Source of the DNA: Candidatus Aminicenantota bacterium
Lineage (GTDB): Bacteria; Acidobacteriota; Aminicenantia; Aminicenantales; Aminicenantaceae
DNA length: 34,584 nucleotides
Direction: 5' to 3'
Assembly (NCBI GenBank): GCA_030603565.1
Contig: JAUVXM010000022.1
Span: forward strand, 1-34,584
Below are positions 13,804 to 22,213 of the stretch, piece by piece. Position numbers and translations under genes: made by a program. How positions within the stretch are numbered: the stretch's first letter is position 1; every line of letters begins with the position of its first letter. A model generated the notes under the pieces. It did not search any database. It was not told where the DNA came from and saw only the letters and a program-made list of their open reading frames with translations.

Positions 13804-14640
13804 TTATAACCCATACTTATCCATTATACTATAATACTTCTCAGCCTCAATGTTTTTGTTACGCTTTTCAAAACCATTGACCAAGATCTTGCATTTTTTA
13901 GCCATCTCCTGCTTGACCTTCTGTTTCTGTTGCGAGGTTAGGTCCAGGCAGAGAGCCTTTTCTAAAGCTCTTACTCTAAACCTGTCCATACCCCAATATT
14001 TTTTAGAAAGCTGATCACTATGGCCACCCCGCTTGACAATAAGCGGTTCAGATATAAAATGCATCTTATATTTCCGTGCTATTCTGATTCCCAGGTCATA
14101 ATCTTCACATACCAATAATTCTTCATCAAAAATGCCGATCCTTTCAAAAAGTTCCCGGCGGAATAAAGCTGAAGAAAGGCTTAATAGGCAAAGGGGGAGG
14201 GCTTTATCAAATATCCATCCGGAATATTTACGGTGTTTCTTTCTGGGATTTACAAAAATTCCTTTACGAATCCAGATTTCTTCCGTACAGCAGATCATAG
14301 CCTCCGGGTGGTCAAACATAAAAGCCATTTGAGCAGAAAGCTTCTCTTTCTTCCAGAGGTCATCTGAGTCAAGAAAGGCAACAAATTCACCTTTTGTTAA
14401 TTCCAGGCCATGGTTCCGGGCCGAGCTTACTCCCTTGTTCTTTTGAAAGGAATATTTAACATTTTTTCCAAAAGAACCAACCACATCTTTAGTATTATCA
14501 CTTGAGCCATCATCCACTATAAGAAGTTCGTAAGTACCTGGGTAAGGATTTTCAGAGAAATAATCCTGCTCTAGTACTGATCGTATCGCCTCCCGAAGAT
14601 ACCCAGCCCGATTAAAGGTGGGAATTATTATGCTTATCAT
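13804..14640 (-). CDS. Family 2 glycosyltransferase
   Basis: From ATG 14640 the protein has 278 residues of GT-A fold. It opens with MISIIIPTFNRAGYL, the nucleotide-sugar binding start of GT2 enzymes. It then shows VDDGSSDNT (from 42), KGVSSARNHGL, and the metal-binding DSDD (91-94) in VAFLDSDDLW. A later CEDYDLGIRI matches the ED acceptor-site motif of inverting GT2 enzymes. It would transfer a sugar during cell-envelope or exopolysaccharide synthesis; donor and acceptor are not readable. There are no membrane segments. A TTG four codons upstream (14652) is possible, but neither start has a clear ribosome binding site. No other polysaccharide genes are adjacent, which is unusual for this family. 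Confidence 0.85.
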   Translation of the reverse strand: MISIIIPTFNRAGYLREAIRSVLEQDYFSENPYPGTYELLIVDDGSSDNTKDVVGSFGKNVKYSFQKNKGVSSARNHGLELTKGEFVAFLDSDDLWKKEKLSAQMAFMFDHPEAMICCTEEIWIRKGIFVNPRKKHRKYSGWIFDKALPLCLLSLSSALFRRELFERIGIFDEELLVCEDYDLGIRIARKYKMHFISEPLIVKRGGHSDQLSKKYWGMDRFRVRALEKALCLDLTSQQKQKVKQEMAKKCKILVNGFEKRNKNIEAEKYYSIMDKYGL

Positions 14641-14664
14641 AAAAAAATTCAATTAGCTGGAAGG

Positions 14665-14731
14665 TTCATTGTTCCATTGTTTCACTGTTTCATTGTTAAA
14701 ATTACTGCAAACTGCCGACTGCGAACTGTGC
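14665..14731. repeat. Tandem 8-mer and 7-mer repeats upstream of the glycosyltransferase
   Basis: Four 8-mers TTCATTGT/TCCATTGT/TTCACTGT/TTCATTGT (14665-14696) are followed by four 7-mers ACTGCAA/ACTGCCG/ACTGCGA/ACTGTGC (14704-14731). The 8-mer is the reverse complement of ACAATGAA seen near 4843 and 12548. These repeats fill almost the whole gap between two minus-strand genes. Confidence 0.75.
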
Positions 14732-14736
14732 TAGCG

Positions 14737-15582
14737 TTAGTTTGTTTTAATAATCGGGACTTTTTTCTTTAATTCAAAAGGAAATCTTAATCGTCCCCAT
14801 GCTGTTCTTAGTTCCAGTTCTCCCACAAAATTACAGTTTACAGAACCCTGTTGGAGAATTGCGTATACATCCCTGCCTACATCAAAAAAATTTAACAGCA
14901 TAGAGATTAAAATTTCCTTCTCCCCCTCCTCTCCGATCTCCATATCTTCTGTGATCCTTCCTGCTTTAACGAGATGCCCCCCGAACATAATTTCATAATT
15001 GACATTATCAGCCCAAATCTCAAATCCGTTTGGGTTTCTAATTTTTGCAATAAAATCCAGGTCAGCTCCGCCAATGGTCAAACTGTTGGATTTTAAAGCC
15101 CTTAATTCTATTTCCGGAGCTTTGTAAATCGGAAACTCGCCATTAAAAGCAAATGACAGCTGGCCTTTATCTCTTCTCCCATCAGAAAAAGCCATTTCTC
15201 CCATAATATAACACTGCCCTATTGTTTTTTGTCTCAATCCACTTATAGCATTAAACAGAAGATCATAGGTGATCTTCACAGGCAGAGCAATAAGTGTGTT
15301 GCTTAAAGCTTCGATCTTAAGTCCTTGCTCAAGGGGAGTCTTGAGGCGGATATACTCTTTTTGATCTACAATAAATCGGTAGCTGTATCCGGAGAGATAA
15401 TATGTCTTAGAAGATGAATTGGATATATCTAGATAAAAAACTAAGGTAAGTCCACTCTGGCTTAACTCCTGAACCTGCTTTTCTTTCAGGGAAATATTTA
15501 TATCATCATTAAGTTTTGAGAAGAGAACAGAATTAAAAATAATAAACAAAGCCATAAAGAATAAACATATTCTTTTAATCAT
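14737..15582 (-). CDS. Exported LEA-type (WHy domain) protein with two repeats
   Basis: From ATG 15582 the protein has 281 residues with a signal peptide (MIKRICLFFMALFIIFNSVL). The mature part appears to hold two beta-sandwich units of the LEA14/WHy type. The first contains TLVFYLDISNSSSKTYYLSGY, the second LDFIAKIRNPNGFEIWADNV. The pattern of hydrophobic strands followed by N-P/S-N and a following aromatic strand fits that family. Such periplasmic or membrane-associated proteins are linked to desiccation or envelope stress, but function here is inferred only from fold. ATG 15582 is chosen because GAGAGGA lies just upstream and the signal peptide starts there; the frame extends 13 codons further. 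A repeat element starts about 43 bases upstream. Confidence 0.7.
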   Translation of the reverse strand: MIKRICLFFMALFIIFNSVLFSKLNDDINISLKEKQVQELSQSGLTLVFYLDISNSSSKTYYLSGYSYRFIVDQKEYIRLKTPLEQGLKIEALSNTLIALPVKITYDLLFNAISGLRQKTIGQCYIMGEMAFSDGRRDKGQLSFAFNGEFPIYKAPEIELRALKSNSLTIGGADLDFIAKIRNPNGFEIWADNVNYEIMFGGHLVKAGRITEDMEIGEEGEKEILISMLLNFFDVGRDVYAILQQGSVNCNFVGELELRTAWGRLRFPFELKKKVPIIKTN

Positions 15583-15624
15583 ATTTTTCCTCTCAATATA
15601 AATTAAATACCAAGGATACACTAA

Positions 15625-15784
15625 CCTGAACTATTCATAAAAGATGTCGATATGTATTATACCACTTTTTAAATCAATATTTTACACTTAATCCACGAAT
15701 AAACACTTAACCATTTCGTTTTCTATAAAAATCTGAAGCGAGCATAAGCCACACCTGAATTTCATTTTTTATGAATAGTTCAGG
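15625..15784. repeat. Chimeric inverted-end repeat element, copy 4a (160 bp)
   Basis: Ends are CCTGAACTATTCA (15625-15637) and TGAATAGTTCAGG (15772-15784), a perfect inverted pair of 13. The left half matches the AT-rich module of copy 1 (ATGTCGATATGTATTATAC is shared). The last 52 bases (15733-15784) are a near-identical reverse complement of 13200-13251. The element therefore looks like a recombinant of two types. Only CTAC separates it from copy 4b. Confidence 0.75.
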
Positions 15785-15788
15785 CTAC

Positions 15789-15981
15789 CCTGGACTATTC
15801 ACGAGTTGAGGTTGCCGCAGGTACGAGGCGTAGCGGATGAAGCTGTGGTATTTCACCGCGAATCCGCTGCAACAAAGTAGATGCGGTGAGATCGGCTCGC
15901 CCGGAGGGTAAAAAGTGCCGCTGAATAAATTAGTTTTTGTTTTTTGAATACAGCAGCGGCAATTTTTATGAATAGTTCAGG
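15789..15981. repeat. Modular inverted-end repeat element, copy 4b (193 bp)
   Basis: Ends are CCTGGACTATTCA (15789-15801) and TGAATAGTTCAGG (15969-15981). The 98-nt hairpin module is at 15802-15899 on the plus strand. A short version of the AT-rich module follows, closed by TGCCGCTG (15916-15923) and CAGCGGCA (15954-15961) plus A/T arms, with a loop of only 30 bases. Base changes on the two sides of each stem compensate each other relative to copies 1 and 2. Confidence 0.8.
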
Positions 15982-15985
15982 TCAA

Positions 15986-16014
15986 TTGTATTCCTGAAGG
16001 AATCAGTGTAAAAT
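15986..16014 (+). promoter_or_regulatory. Promoter of the CCA-type nucleotidyltransferase gene
   Basis: TTGTAT (15986-15991), a 17-base spacer and TAAAAT (16009-16014) lie directly after repeat copy 4b. A start near 16021 would leave only about 5-6 nt before ATG 16027, so the mRNA may be nearly leaderless; there is no ribosome binding site. The spacer contains the small palindrome ATTCC-TGAA-GGAAT. Confidence 0.5.
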
Positions 16015-16026
16015 ATTGAATATACA

Positions 16027-17466
16027 ATGGATAAAATCGTTATTGATTTCCCGGAAAAAGAACTATTTATCCGTCTCTTTGGTAAAGACATATATGCAGT
16101 TGGTGGCTGTGTTCGGGATAAAATAATGGATAGAATAACCTCAGAATTTGATCTGCTTATAACTCATAACACAGTACAGGAAATAATTAACACTTTAAAG
16201 CCTCATGGGAGAGTCGATCTGGTCGGAAAGAGTTTTGGAGTTATAAAATTTACTAAAGCCGACCATACCTATGATATTGCTCTCCCCAGGCAAGATAAGC
16301 CAAAAAAAGAAAGACCAAGGGACCACAAAGATTTTATTATTGAGGCAGATCCTGACATGCCGATTGAAGCCGACCTTGGAAGAAGAGATTTCCAATGCAA
16401 CAGCATGGCCGTACACCTTGAAGACGGAGCTGTTCTTGACCCATTTAACGGAAAAGAAGATATCAACTTAAAAAAAATCAGACTTACGAACCCAAAGGCT
16501 TTTCCTGATGATCCGCTGCGTATCATCCGGGCTGCCCGTTTTGCCTCGGTGCTGGGTTTTACTCTTGAACGGAAGATATATTCAGCTGCAAAAAAGGTCG
16601 ACCTTACAGGCCTGAGTGTGGAACGAGTCAATGAAGAACTGTTTAAAATCCTTTTGGACTCTACCCAACCTTCATTCGGGCTGGAAGAATTATTTACACT
16701 TGATGCCCTGCGTCAGCTTTTTCCTGAACTTTATGCCCTCACCCTCTCTATCCAGGATTCGAAGTTTCATCCGGAAAAGGATAAATACGGTCACAACAGT
16801 GTTTGGCAGCATACAAAGATCACAGTTGACCAGGCAAAGCGACTGGCAAACAAATCAGATCTATCCCGGCAAGAAAGGCTTGCACTTCTCTTAGCCGCCC
16901 TTTTCCATGACATAGGCAAACCGGCAACCGCTAATTGGGAATTTAAAAAAGGCAGGATGGTGATCACCAATAACCACCATGATATTATAGGTGAAAAGAT
17001 AACAAAGAAGATCTTCGACCGGTTAAAGATATTTTCCTGGGAAGGATATGATATAAGGAAAACTGTTTTATCACTTATCCATTGCCACCACCGGGTATCA
17101 GAACTCTGGCAAAACCGCAAGATTATCACAAAAAAGGCCTTTAACCGGCTTGCCGTAGATGTATCGGGAGAAATTACTCTACTTATCTATCTCGACGCAG
17201 CTGACCGGGCTGGCAGAAACGAAACCCCAGTATACGATTTGGATGAAATGAGCCAATGGATTATTAGTAAGTTTATAGCTTTAAATGTCTCTAAAAAAAC
17301 TATTGCGCCAAAAATCATGGGTCGAGATCTAATGAAACTCGGTGTTCAACCCGGACCTGAAATGGGAAAATTGCTTAAACAACTATATCAGCTTCAGCTT
17401 GAAACTGAGTTTGTTACTAAAAAAGACGGTTTGAAAATTGCAAAAAAGTTGATAAGTTTGAATTGA
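16027..17466 (+). CDS. CCA-adding / poly(A) polymerase family nucleotidyltransferase with HD domain
   Basis: The 479-residue class II nucleotidyltransferase would add C, A or CCA to tRNA 3' ends. The head domain has AVGGCVRD (24-31) and EFDLLI (40-45), where the usual DxD metal pair is E40-x-D42. RRDFQCNSMAVH (119-130) and DPFNGKEDI complete the palm. The neck carries DPLRIIRAARFA and VERVNEEL. The C-terminal half is an HD phosphohydrolase-type domain with GHNSVWQHT (255-263) and ALFHDIGKP (291-299), as in many bacterial CCA enzymes. Whether it adds CCA, only CC or A, or makes poly(A) tails cannot be told. ATG 16027 lacks a ribosome binding site. The mltD-like gene follows after 48 bases. Confidence 0.85.
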   Translation: MDKIVIDFPEKELFIRLFGKDIYAVGGCVRDKIMDRITSEFDLLITHNTVQEIINTLKPHGRVDLVGKSFGVIKFTKADHTYDIALPRQDKPKKERPRDHKDFIIEADPDMPIEADLGRRDFQCNSMAVHLEDGAVLDPFNGKEDINLKKIRLTNPKAFPDDPLRIIRAARFASVLGFTLERKIYSAAKKVDLTGLSVERVNEELFKILLDSTQPSFGLEELFTLDALRQLFPELYALTLSIQDSKFHPEKDKYGHNSVWQHTKITVDQAKRLANKSDLSRQERLALLLAALFHDIGKPATANWEFKKGRMVITNNHHDIIGEKITKKIFDRLKIFSWEGYDIRKTVLSLIHCHHRVSELWQNRKIITKKAFNRLAVDVSGEITLLIYLDAADRAGRNETPVYDLDEMSQWIISKFIALNVSKKTIAPKIMGRDLMKLGVQPGPEMGKLLKQLYQLQLETEFVTKKDGLKIAKKLISLN

Positions 17467-17514
17467 CGACAACCCTGGCAAATGTTATAAATACTGTTTC
17501 CTGGAAAACAACAA

Positions 17515-19272
17515 ATGTCAAAAAAATATATCTTAATCCCGACCCTAATAATAACTTTATTGTTTCTGGCAAATTGTGCTACCCGGATAAAACCGGTTGC
17601 GCAACCCATAAATACATATACTGAACCGGCTGAGGAAGAGCTTCCTCCCATAGAAAATAAAATCATTCAGGAAACAGCTGTTACCGAACCACTTAATCCA
17701 ATAGAAGAAAAAAAGGAGGAAGTACAAGACCCGGAAGAAGTAATGGAAGAAGCCATGAACACCTATCTAGGGGCGCGCATTGCCTGGGATCAAGGTGACC
17801 TTGATACTGCAATAACAGCTTTGGATGAAGCATATAATCTCATTCTACAAATAGCAATTCCTCCAGACTCCCCCCTTATCCAGGAGAAAAATGACCTCAG
17901 ATTGTTAATTGCCCGAAGGATACAGGAAGTTTATGCCTCACAGGCTACTGCCATCGGGGAAAATCATCAGACGATCCCCCTTGTTGAAAATAAATATGTT
18001 CTTAGAGAAATTAAAAGCTTTCAAACAACAGAAAAAAAATCTTTCCAGGAAGGATACAAACGTTCCGGCCGGTACAGGCAAATAATCCTGGAAAAACTGC
18101 GCAAAGAAGGGCTACCTGAAGAGCTATCCTGGATGCCTATGATAGAAAGTTGGTTTAAAATCAGGGCCTATTCCCGAGCAAGAGCCTTGGGCCTTTGGCA
18201 GTTTATTGCATCCACAGGGTATCGTTACGGTCTAAAGCGGGATCGCTGGATCGACGAACGAATGGACCCTGAGAAAGCTACCCAGGCTGCTGTGAAATAC
18301 CTTAAAGAGCTCCATTCCTGGTTCGGAGACTGGACAACTGCACTTGCTGCTTATAATTGCGGGGAATTCCGAGTCAGACGTGTCATAAAGGCACAACGTA
18401 TTAACTACCTGGATAATTTCTGGGATCTCTATCCCATGCTTCCCCGGGAAACCTCACGTTTCGTCCCCCGTTTCATAGCAACACTTCTCATCGTAAATGA
18501 CCAAGCTAAATATGAAATGGACCTCCCTACCCTTGATCCTCCTATTAAATATGATTCTATTGAAGTCAACCGACCTATCAAACTTACAAGCTTTTCAAGT
18601 AAATTAGGATTCCCTGATGATGAAATTGCTGATTTAAATCCTGAACTCAGGCATAAATCCACACCTGATCATAACTACAACCTTAAAGTACCATATGGGT
18701 ATCAGGAGGAAGCTGCCGCTACTGTAAACTCCCTTTCCCGCTGGATTCCTCCAGAAGCTACTTATGTTATTCATTATGTAAGACGGGGCGAGACAGTATC
18801 ACAAATAGCAAGCCGATACAGGACCTCAATATCGTCTATTGCCAGACTTAACAGCCTTAGCAGGAATTATCTCATCCGGCCCGGTCAAAGACTTAAGGTT
18901 CCATCCCAAGGAGGAAGGAGCTACTCCTCTTCCCGTTCACTAGATCTGACAAAAGAAGGAAATAAATTGGTTTATAAGGTCAAGAGAGGAGATTCTCTTT
19001 ATCTCATCGCTAATTCTTTTAGAACTACGATTCAGAAAATAAAATCTTTAAACAGCCTTAAAAATAGTAACCTTGCGATAGGTCGGAAATTGATAATCCA
19101 GAACGGAACACCTGAAGGCTCTACTTTTTATTTTGTAAAATCAGGTGATTCTCCCTATTTGATAGCAAAAAAATATGGAATGACTCTTAATTTATTGCTC
19201 AAGCTCAACGGGCTTTCTTCAAGATCAAAAATCTATCCCGGCCAAAAACTCTTAGTTACAGCTGACAAATAA
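17515..19272 (+). CDS. mltD: MltD-like lipoprotein lytic transglycosylase with three LysM domains
   Basis: The 585-residue protein cleaves peptidoglycan between MurNAc and GlcNAc to give anhydromuropeptides. The N-terminus MSKKYILIPTLIITLLFLAN precedes Cys 21 as a lipobox, although Asn at the -1 position is atypical. An acidic linker (30-80) leads to an SLT domain, with catalytic Glu 211 in SWMPMIESWFK, then GLWQFIASTGYRYGL and ALAAYNCGE. Three LysM modules that bind glycan follow at about 419-463, 486-528 and 538-582 (YVRRGETVSQIA, YKVKRGDSLYLIA, YFVKSGDSPYLIA). The plan is that of MltD, with one more LysM than the E. coli protein. It converges with rplQ: the stops are separated by 12 bases. 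Confidence 0.93.
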   Translation: MSKKYILIPTLIITLLFLANCATRIKPVAQPINTYTEPAEEELPPIENKIIQETAVTEPLNPIEEKKEEVQDPEEVMEEAMNTYLGARIAWDQGDLDTAITALDEAYNLILQIAIPPDSPLIQEKNDLRLLIARRIQEVYASQATAIGENHQTIPLVENKYVLREIKSFQTTEKKSFQEGYKRSGRYRQIILEKLRKEGLPEELSWMPMIESWFKIRAYSRARALGLWQFIASTGYRYGLKRDRWIDERMDPEKATQAAVKYLKELHSWFGDWTTALAAYNCGEFRVRRVIKAQRINYLDNFWDLYPMLPRETSRFVPRFIATLLIVNDQAKYEMDLPTLDPPIKYDSIEVNRPIKLTSFSSKLGFPDDEIADLNPELRHKSTPDHNYNLKVPYGYQEEAAATVNSLSRWIPPEATYVIHYVRRGETVSQIASRYRTSISSIARLNSLSRNYLIRPGQRLKVPSQGGRSYSSSRSLDLTKEGNKLVYKVKRGDSLYLIANSFRTTIQKIKSLNSLKNSNLAIGRKLIIQNGTPEGSTFYFVKSGDSPYLIAKKYGMTLNLLLKLNGLSSRSKIYPGQKLLVTADK

Positions 19273-19275
19273 AAA

Positions 19276-19298
19276 CCCCGCTTTTTATTTCTTGCGGG
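19276..19298 (-). terminator. Candidate intrinsic terminator of the ribosomal superoperon
   Basis: On the minus strand CCCGC (19298-19294) pairs with GCGGG (19281-19277) across a 12-base loop and is followed by G and TTTTT. The stem begins inside the last codons of rplQ. Around it AAATAAAAA (19267-19275) and TTTTTATTT (19282-19290) form a perfect A/T inverted repeat containing both converging stop codons. The stem is short, so efficiency is uncertain. Confidence 0.45.
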
Positions 19299-19713
19299 CA
19301 GAAGATGCTTTTGCCTTTTCGGACAATTTCTCTTTCTTCTTGGATTTTTTCTTATACTCAGTCCCGACAAGCTCGATGATAGCTTGTTGTGCTCCATCAC
19401 CTGCACGCTGGCCGGTTTTTATTATCCGGGTATATCCGCCGGGCCTTTCTGTAAAACGAGGGCCGATATCCTCAAAGAGTTTTTTAACAACATCTTTTTT
19501 ATAGACAAACCGTAAGACCTTACGCCTAGCATGAAGGGAATTCTTTTTTGCCAATGTGATCATTTTTTCTGCCAACGGTCTTACTGCTTTAGCTTTTGCA
19601 AGTGTAGTGTTTATCCGCTCCCTTTCCAGGAAAGATGTGACCAGACTACGCAATAGCGCTTTTCGCTGAGCTGAATTCCGGCCTAACTTTTTATTAGCAA
19701 GTCTATGTCTCAT
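19285..19713 (-). CDS. rplQ: 50S ribosomal protein L17
   Basis: L17 sits near the exit of the peptide tunnel on the large subunit. The 142-residue protein begins [20 protein letters not shown], as in the family, with [13 protein letters not shown] and [19 protein letters not shown]. The last 25 residues are a Lys-rich tail ([17 protein letters not shown]) that extends beyond the roughly 117-residue core. The start ATGA overlaps the rpoA stop by 4 bases, so it is the final, translationally coupled gene of the superoperon. Confidence 0.97.
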   Translation of the reverse strand: MRHRLANKKLGRNSAQRKALLRSLVTSFLERERINTTLAKAKAVRPLAEKMITLAKKNSLHARRKVLRFVYKKDVVKKLFEDIGPRFTERPGGYTRIIKTGQRAGDGAQQAIIELVGTEYKKKSKKKEKLSEKAKASSARKK

Positions 19714-20741
19714 TCTTCAGCTCCTTCCTCTTTTTCCTCCTCCCTACTATTGCCTTCTATTTCCTCAAGTAATTGAGGGTGCAGCTTTACATTTAGACCC
19801 AACTTCAATCCCTGAAGAGTGTCTTTGATCTCTGCTAAAGATTTTCGCCCAAAATTTTTAGTCTTTAAAAGTTCATCTTCCGTCTTCTGCACCAGATAAT
19901 AAATCTTTTCAATTCCGCCAGCTCTAAGACAGTTATTAGATCTGACTGAAAGTTCAAGGTGATCGATAGATTTAGATAAAATATCTTTTTGAGACATATA
20001 AGGAATTTCCTCTTCATTATCAGGCTGCTCTCGTAACAGAGGTTCATCAACAATGTTCAAGAAAATGGCTAAATGGTCCCTTAATACCTTAGATCCCTGT
20101 CCAATCGCGTCCTGAGGATTGACAGCTCCTGTTGTCCAAACTTCCAATATAAGTTTTTCGTAATCAATTTTTTTCCCTACTCGAGCTGATTCGACCTTGT
20201 AATTAACCTTTACAATCGGAGAATGGGAAGAGTCTAAGGGGAGATAGTCAACACTGAGTTCCGCATTATAATTTTGGTCAGCAGAAACATATCCTCTATT
20301 ATTAATCACTATCATTTCTACATCCAACACCCCATCCTTATCCATTGATGCAATATGGACACCTTTATCAAGTATTTCTATATCAGAATCATGAACAATG
20401 TCAGCAGCTTTAGCATCCCCAGGGCCTTTCATCTTTAGGGTCATGATTTTAGGTTGATTACCAATAAGTTTTAACGGTAAGCTTTTCAAATTTAATATAA
20501 TATCAGTTACATCCTCTACTACTCCTGGGATAGAAGAGAACTCATGTAAAACACCTTGAATGCGGACATTAGTAATAGCAGCTCCCCTTATAGAGGATAG
20601 TAAAACTCTTCTTAGTGAATTGCCTATGGTAACACCATATCCTCTTTCAAATGGTTGAGCAGTAAATTTGCCGTATTTCTCGGTCAATGTTTCATAATCA
20701 CACTCTAGATGTCTGGGCCTCTGAAATCCTGTATCTGTCAT
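19710..20741 (-). CDS. rpoA: RNA polymerase alpha subunit
   Basis: The 343-residue subunit nucleates RNA polymerase assembly and contacts promoter UP elements and activators. The N-terminal domain (about 1-235) has [20 protein letters not shown] for dimerisation and [14 protein letters not shown]. The C-terminal domain (about 260-325) has [16 protein letters not shown] with the conserved DNA-contacting Arg, and [13 protein letters not shown]. The stretch [18 protein letters not shown] follows the usual helix-hairpin-helix layout. An acidic tail ([10 protein letters not shown]) closes the protein. It follows rpsD by 36 bases, the longest gap in this half of the operon. Confidence 0.98.
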   Translation of the reverse strand: MTDTGFQRPRHLECDYETLTEKYGKFTAQPFERGYGVTIGNSLRRVLLSSIRGAAITNVRIQGVLHEFSSIPGVVEDVTDIILNLKSLPLKLIGNQPKIMTLKMKGPGDAKAADIVHDSDIEILDKGVHIASMDKDGVLDVEMIVINNRGYVSADQNYNAELSVDYLPLDSSHSPIVKVNYKVESARVGKKIDYEKLILEVWTTGAVNPQDAIGQGSKVLRDHLAIFLNIVDEPLLREQPDNEEEIPYMSQKDILSKSIDHLELSVRSNNCLRAGGIEKIYYLVQKTEDELLKTKNFGRKSLAEIKDTLQGLKLGLNVKLHPQLLEEIEGNSREEEKEEGAEE

Positions 20742-20777
20742 AATTCCTCCTCTTCTGATACTGTTTAAATCAATACC

Positions 20778-21407
20778 TTATACTTTTGAATAAAGCTCGA
20801 CTATTAGATGTTCTTCCACAGGAATCGTAACATCCTCTCGTGTGGGATAAGAAAGGACTTTGGAATTTTTCTCATCAAAATTTACTTCCAACCAAGAGGG
20901 AATCTTTTTCTTTTTGTTTGATTCAACAATAGCATTCAGCTCCTCATGCTTATCCGATTTCTCTATGAACGAAACAACATCTTCTTTATCTACTAACATG
21001 GAAGGGATGGTCGCTTTTTTTCCATTTATACAAAAATGACCATGCGTTATCAGCTGACGAGCATGAAACCTTGAATGGGAAAAACCTGTTATATATACAA
21101 CATTATCTAATCTTCTCTCCAACATGGAAAGCAGGATCTCCCCAGTAACACCTTTCTTCCTATCGGCTCTTTTGAAAAATAGCAAGAATTGTTTCTCTGT
21201 CATGCCATAATATCTTTTTATTTTTTGTTTTTCTCTTAGCTGAATCCCATACCCTAAGATTCTTCTTCGCCTGCGTCCATGCTCACCCGGAGGATAAGGT
21301 TTTTTTTCAACCGGGCATTTATCAGTTAAGCATTTATGTCCTTTTAGAAAAAGTTTCGTCCGTTCGACTCTACAATAACGACATGTGTGCTCTCTTTGAG
21401 TTAGCAT
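20778..21407 (-). CDS. rpsD: 30S ribosomal protein S4, zinc-binding type
   Basis: S4 nucleates assembly of the 30S body and often represses its own operon. The 209-residue protein keeps four cysteines at 9, 12, 26 and 31 (CRYC ... CLTDKC), the zinc-binding form seen in Thermus. YPPGEHG, LREKQKIKRYYGMTEKQF and the S4 RNA-binding domain (ERRLDNVVYITGF, ARQLITHGH) are intact. Its first eight residues (MLTQREHT) differ from the usual MxRYxGP. AAGGAG lies eight bases before ATG 21407, so this start is well supported. It follows rpsK after 26 bases. Confidence 0.97.
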   Translation of the reverse strand: MLTQREHTCRYCRVERTKLFLKGHKCLTDKCPVEKKPYPPGEHGRRRRRILGYGIQLREKQKIKRYYGMTEKQFLLFFKRADRKKGVTGEILLSMLERRLDNVVYITGFSHSRFHARQLITHGHFCINGKKATIPSMLVDKEDVVSFIEKSDKHEELNAIVESNKKKKIPSWLEVNFDEKNSKVLSYPTREDVTIPVEEHLIVELYSKV

Positions 21408-21433
21408 TATTTTCTCCTTATAGAATTACCAAT

Positions 21434-21826
21434 TTATACTCTTCTTCTCTTTCTCACCCGACAGCCATTATGGGGAATCGGGGTCACATCTTTGATAGAT
21501 TTTATCTCAAGGCCTGCAGTTTGTAAGGCCCTGATCGCAGACTCTCTTCCCGCTCCCGGCCCTTTTACGAGGACATCTACATATTTGACTCCTGCATCGT
21601 CTGCTTTACTTGCGACTTCCTGGGCAGCAGTTTGAGCAGCAAAAGGAGTCCCCTTCCGGGCACCTCGAAAGCCGGCAACTCCGGAACTTGACCAGCATAC
21701 AACATCTCCCTTCTTGTCAGTAATAGTAATAATTGTATTGTTAAAAGAAGACTGAATAACAGCTACGCCAAATCCAATATCCTTTTTAACTTTCTTCTTT
21801 TTTGTCTTTCTTTTTGGGTTTGCCAT
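21434..21826 (-). CDS. rpsK: 30S ribosomal protein S11
   Basis: S11 lines the platform near the mRNA exit and the E site. The 130-residue protein has the lysine-rich start [16 protein letters not shown], then the family core [30 protein letters not shown] and [16 protein letters not shown]. The end [15 protein letters not shown] is characteristic. GAGGTG stands just upstream of ATG 21826. It is 13 bases from rpsM. Confidence 0.98.
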   Translation of the reverse strand: MANPKRKTKKKKVKKDIGFGVAVIQSSFNNTIITITDKKGDVVCWSSSGVAGFRGARKGTPFAAQTAAQEVASKADDAGVKYVDVLVKGPGAGRESAIRALQTAGLEIKSIKDVTPIPHNGCRVRKRRRV

Positions 21827-21839
21827 CTTTTTCTCACCT

Positions 21840-22202
21840 CTATTTTTTCATCTGATTCCCAAGCGGGCCCTTTCTGGTTCGAGCATTAGTCTTTGTCCGC
21901 TGCCCTCTGACCGGCAGTCTTCGTCTGTGACGAATTCCACGATAAGAATTAATATCTATCAAGCGCTTTATGTTCACACTCTGTTCCTGACGCAGGTCAC
22001 CCTCAATTATCTCATCTTTTTCTATTATCTGACGAATTCTATTGACCTCACTATCACTTAATGAGTTAACCTTGGTATCTTTATCGATCTTTGCTTTTTC
22101 CAGTATCTTATTTGCTCTTGGCCGCCCAATACCAAAGATATATGTCAGACCGATTTCAATCCTTTTATCCAGGGGTAATGTAATTCCTGCTATTCTTGCC
22201 AT
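21840..22202 (-). CDS. rpsM: 30S ribosomal protein S13
   Basis: S13 is in the head of the small subunit and bridges to L5. The 120-residue protein begins [21 protein letters not shown] and contains the helix-hairpin-helix stretch [37 protein letters not shown] and the basic tail [15 protein letters not shown]. All parts expected of the family are present. Eleven bases separate it from rpmJ upstream. Confidence 0.98.
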   Translation of the reverse strand: MARIAGITLPLDKRIEIGLTYIFGIGRPRANKILEKAKIDKDTKVNSLSDSEVNRIRQIIEKDEIIEGDLRQEQSVNIKRLIDINSYRGIRHRRRLPVRGQRTKTNARTRKGPLGNQMKK

Positions 22203-22213
22203 TTTAACCTCAT

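Noticed and set aside
3585-15981. Integron attC sites
   Set aside because: The elements are variable, structured and lie between genes, but they lack the attC core sites (GTTRRRY and its partner). The neighbouring genes are not uniformly oriented, and no integrase is present in the window.
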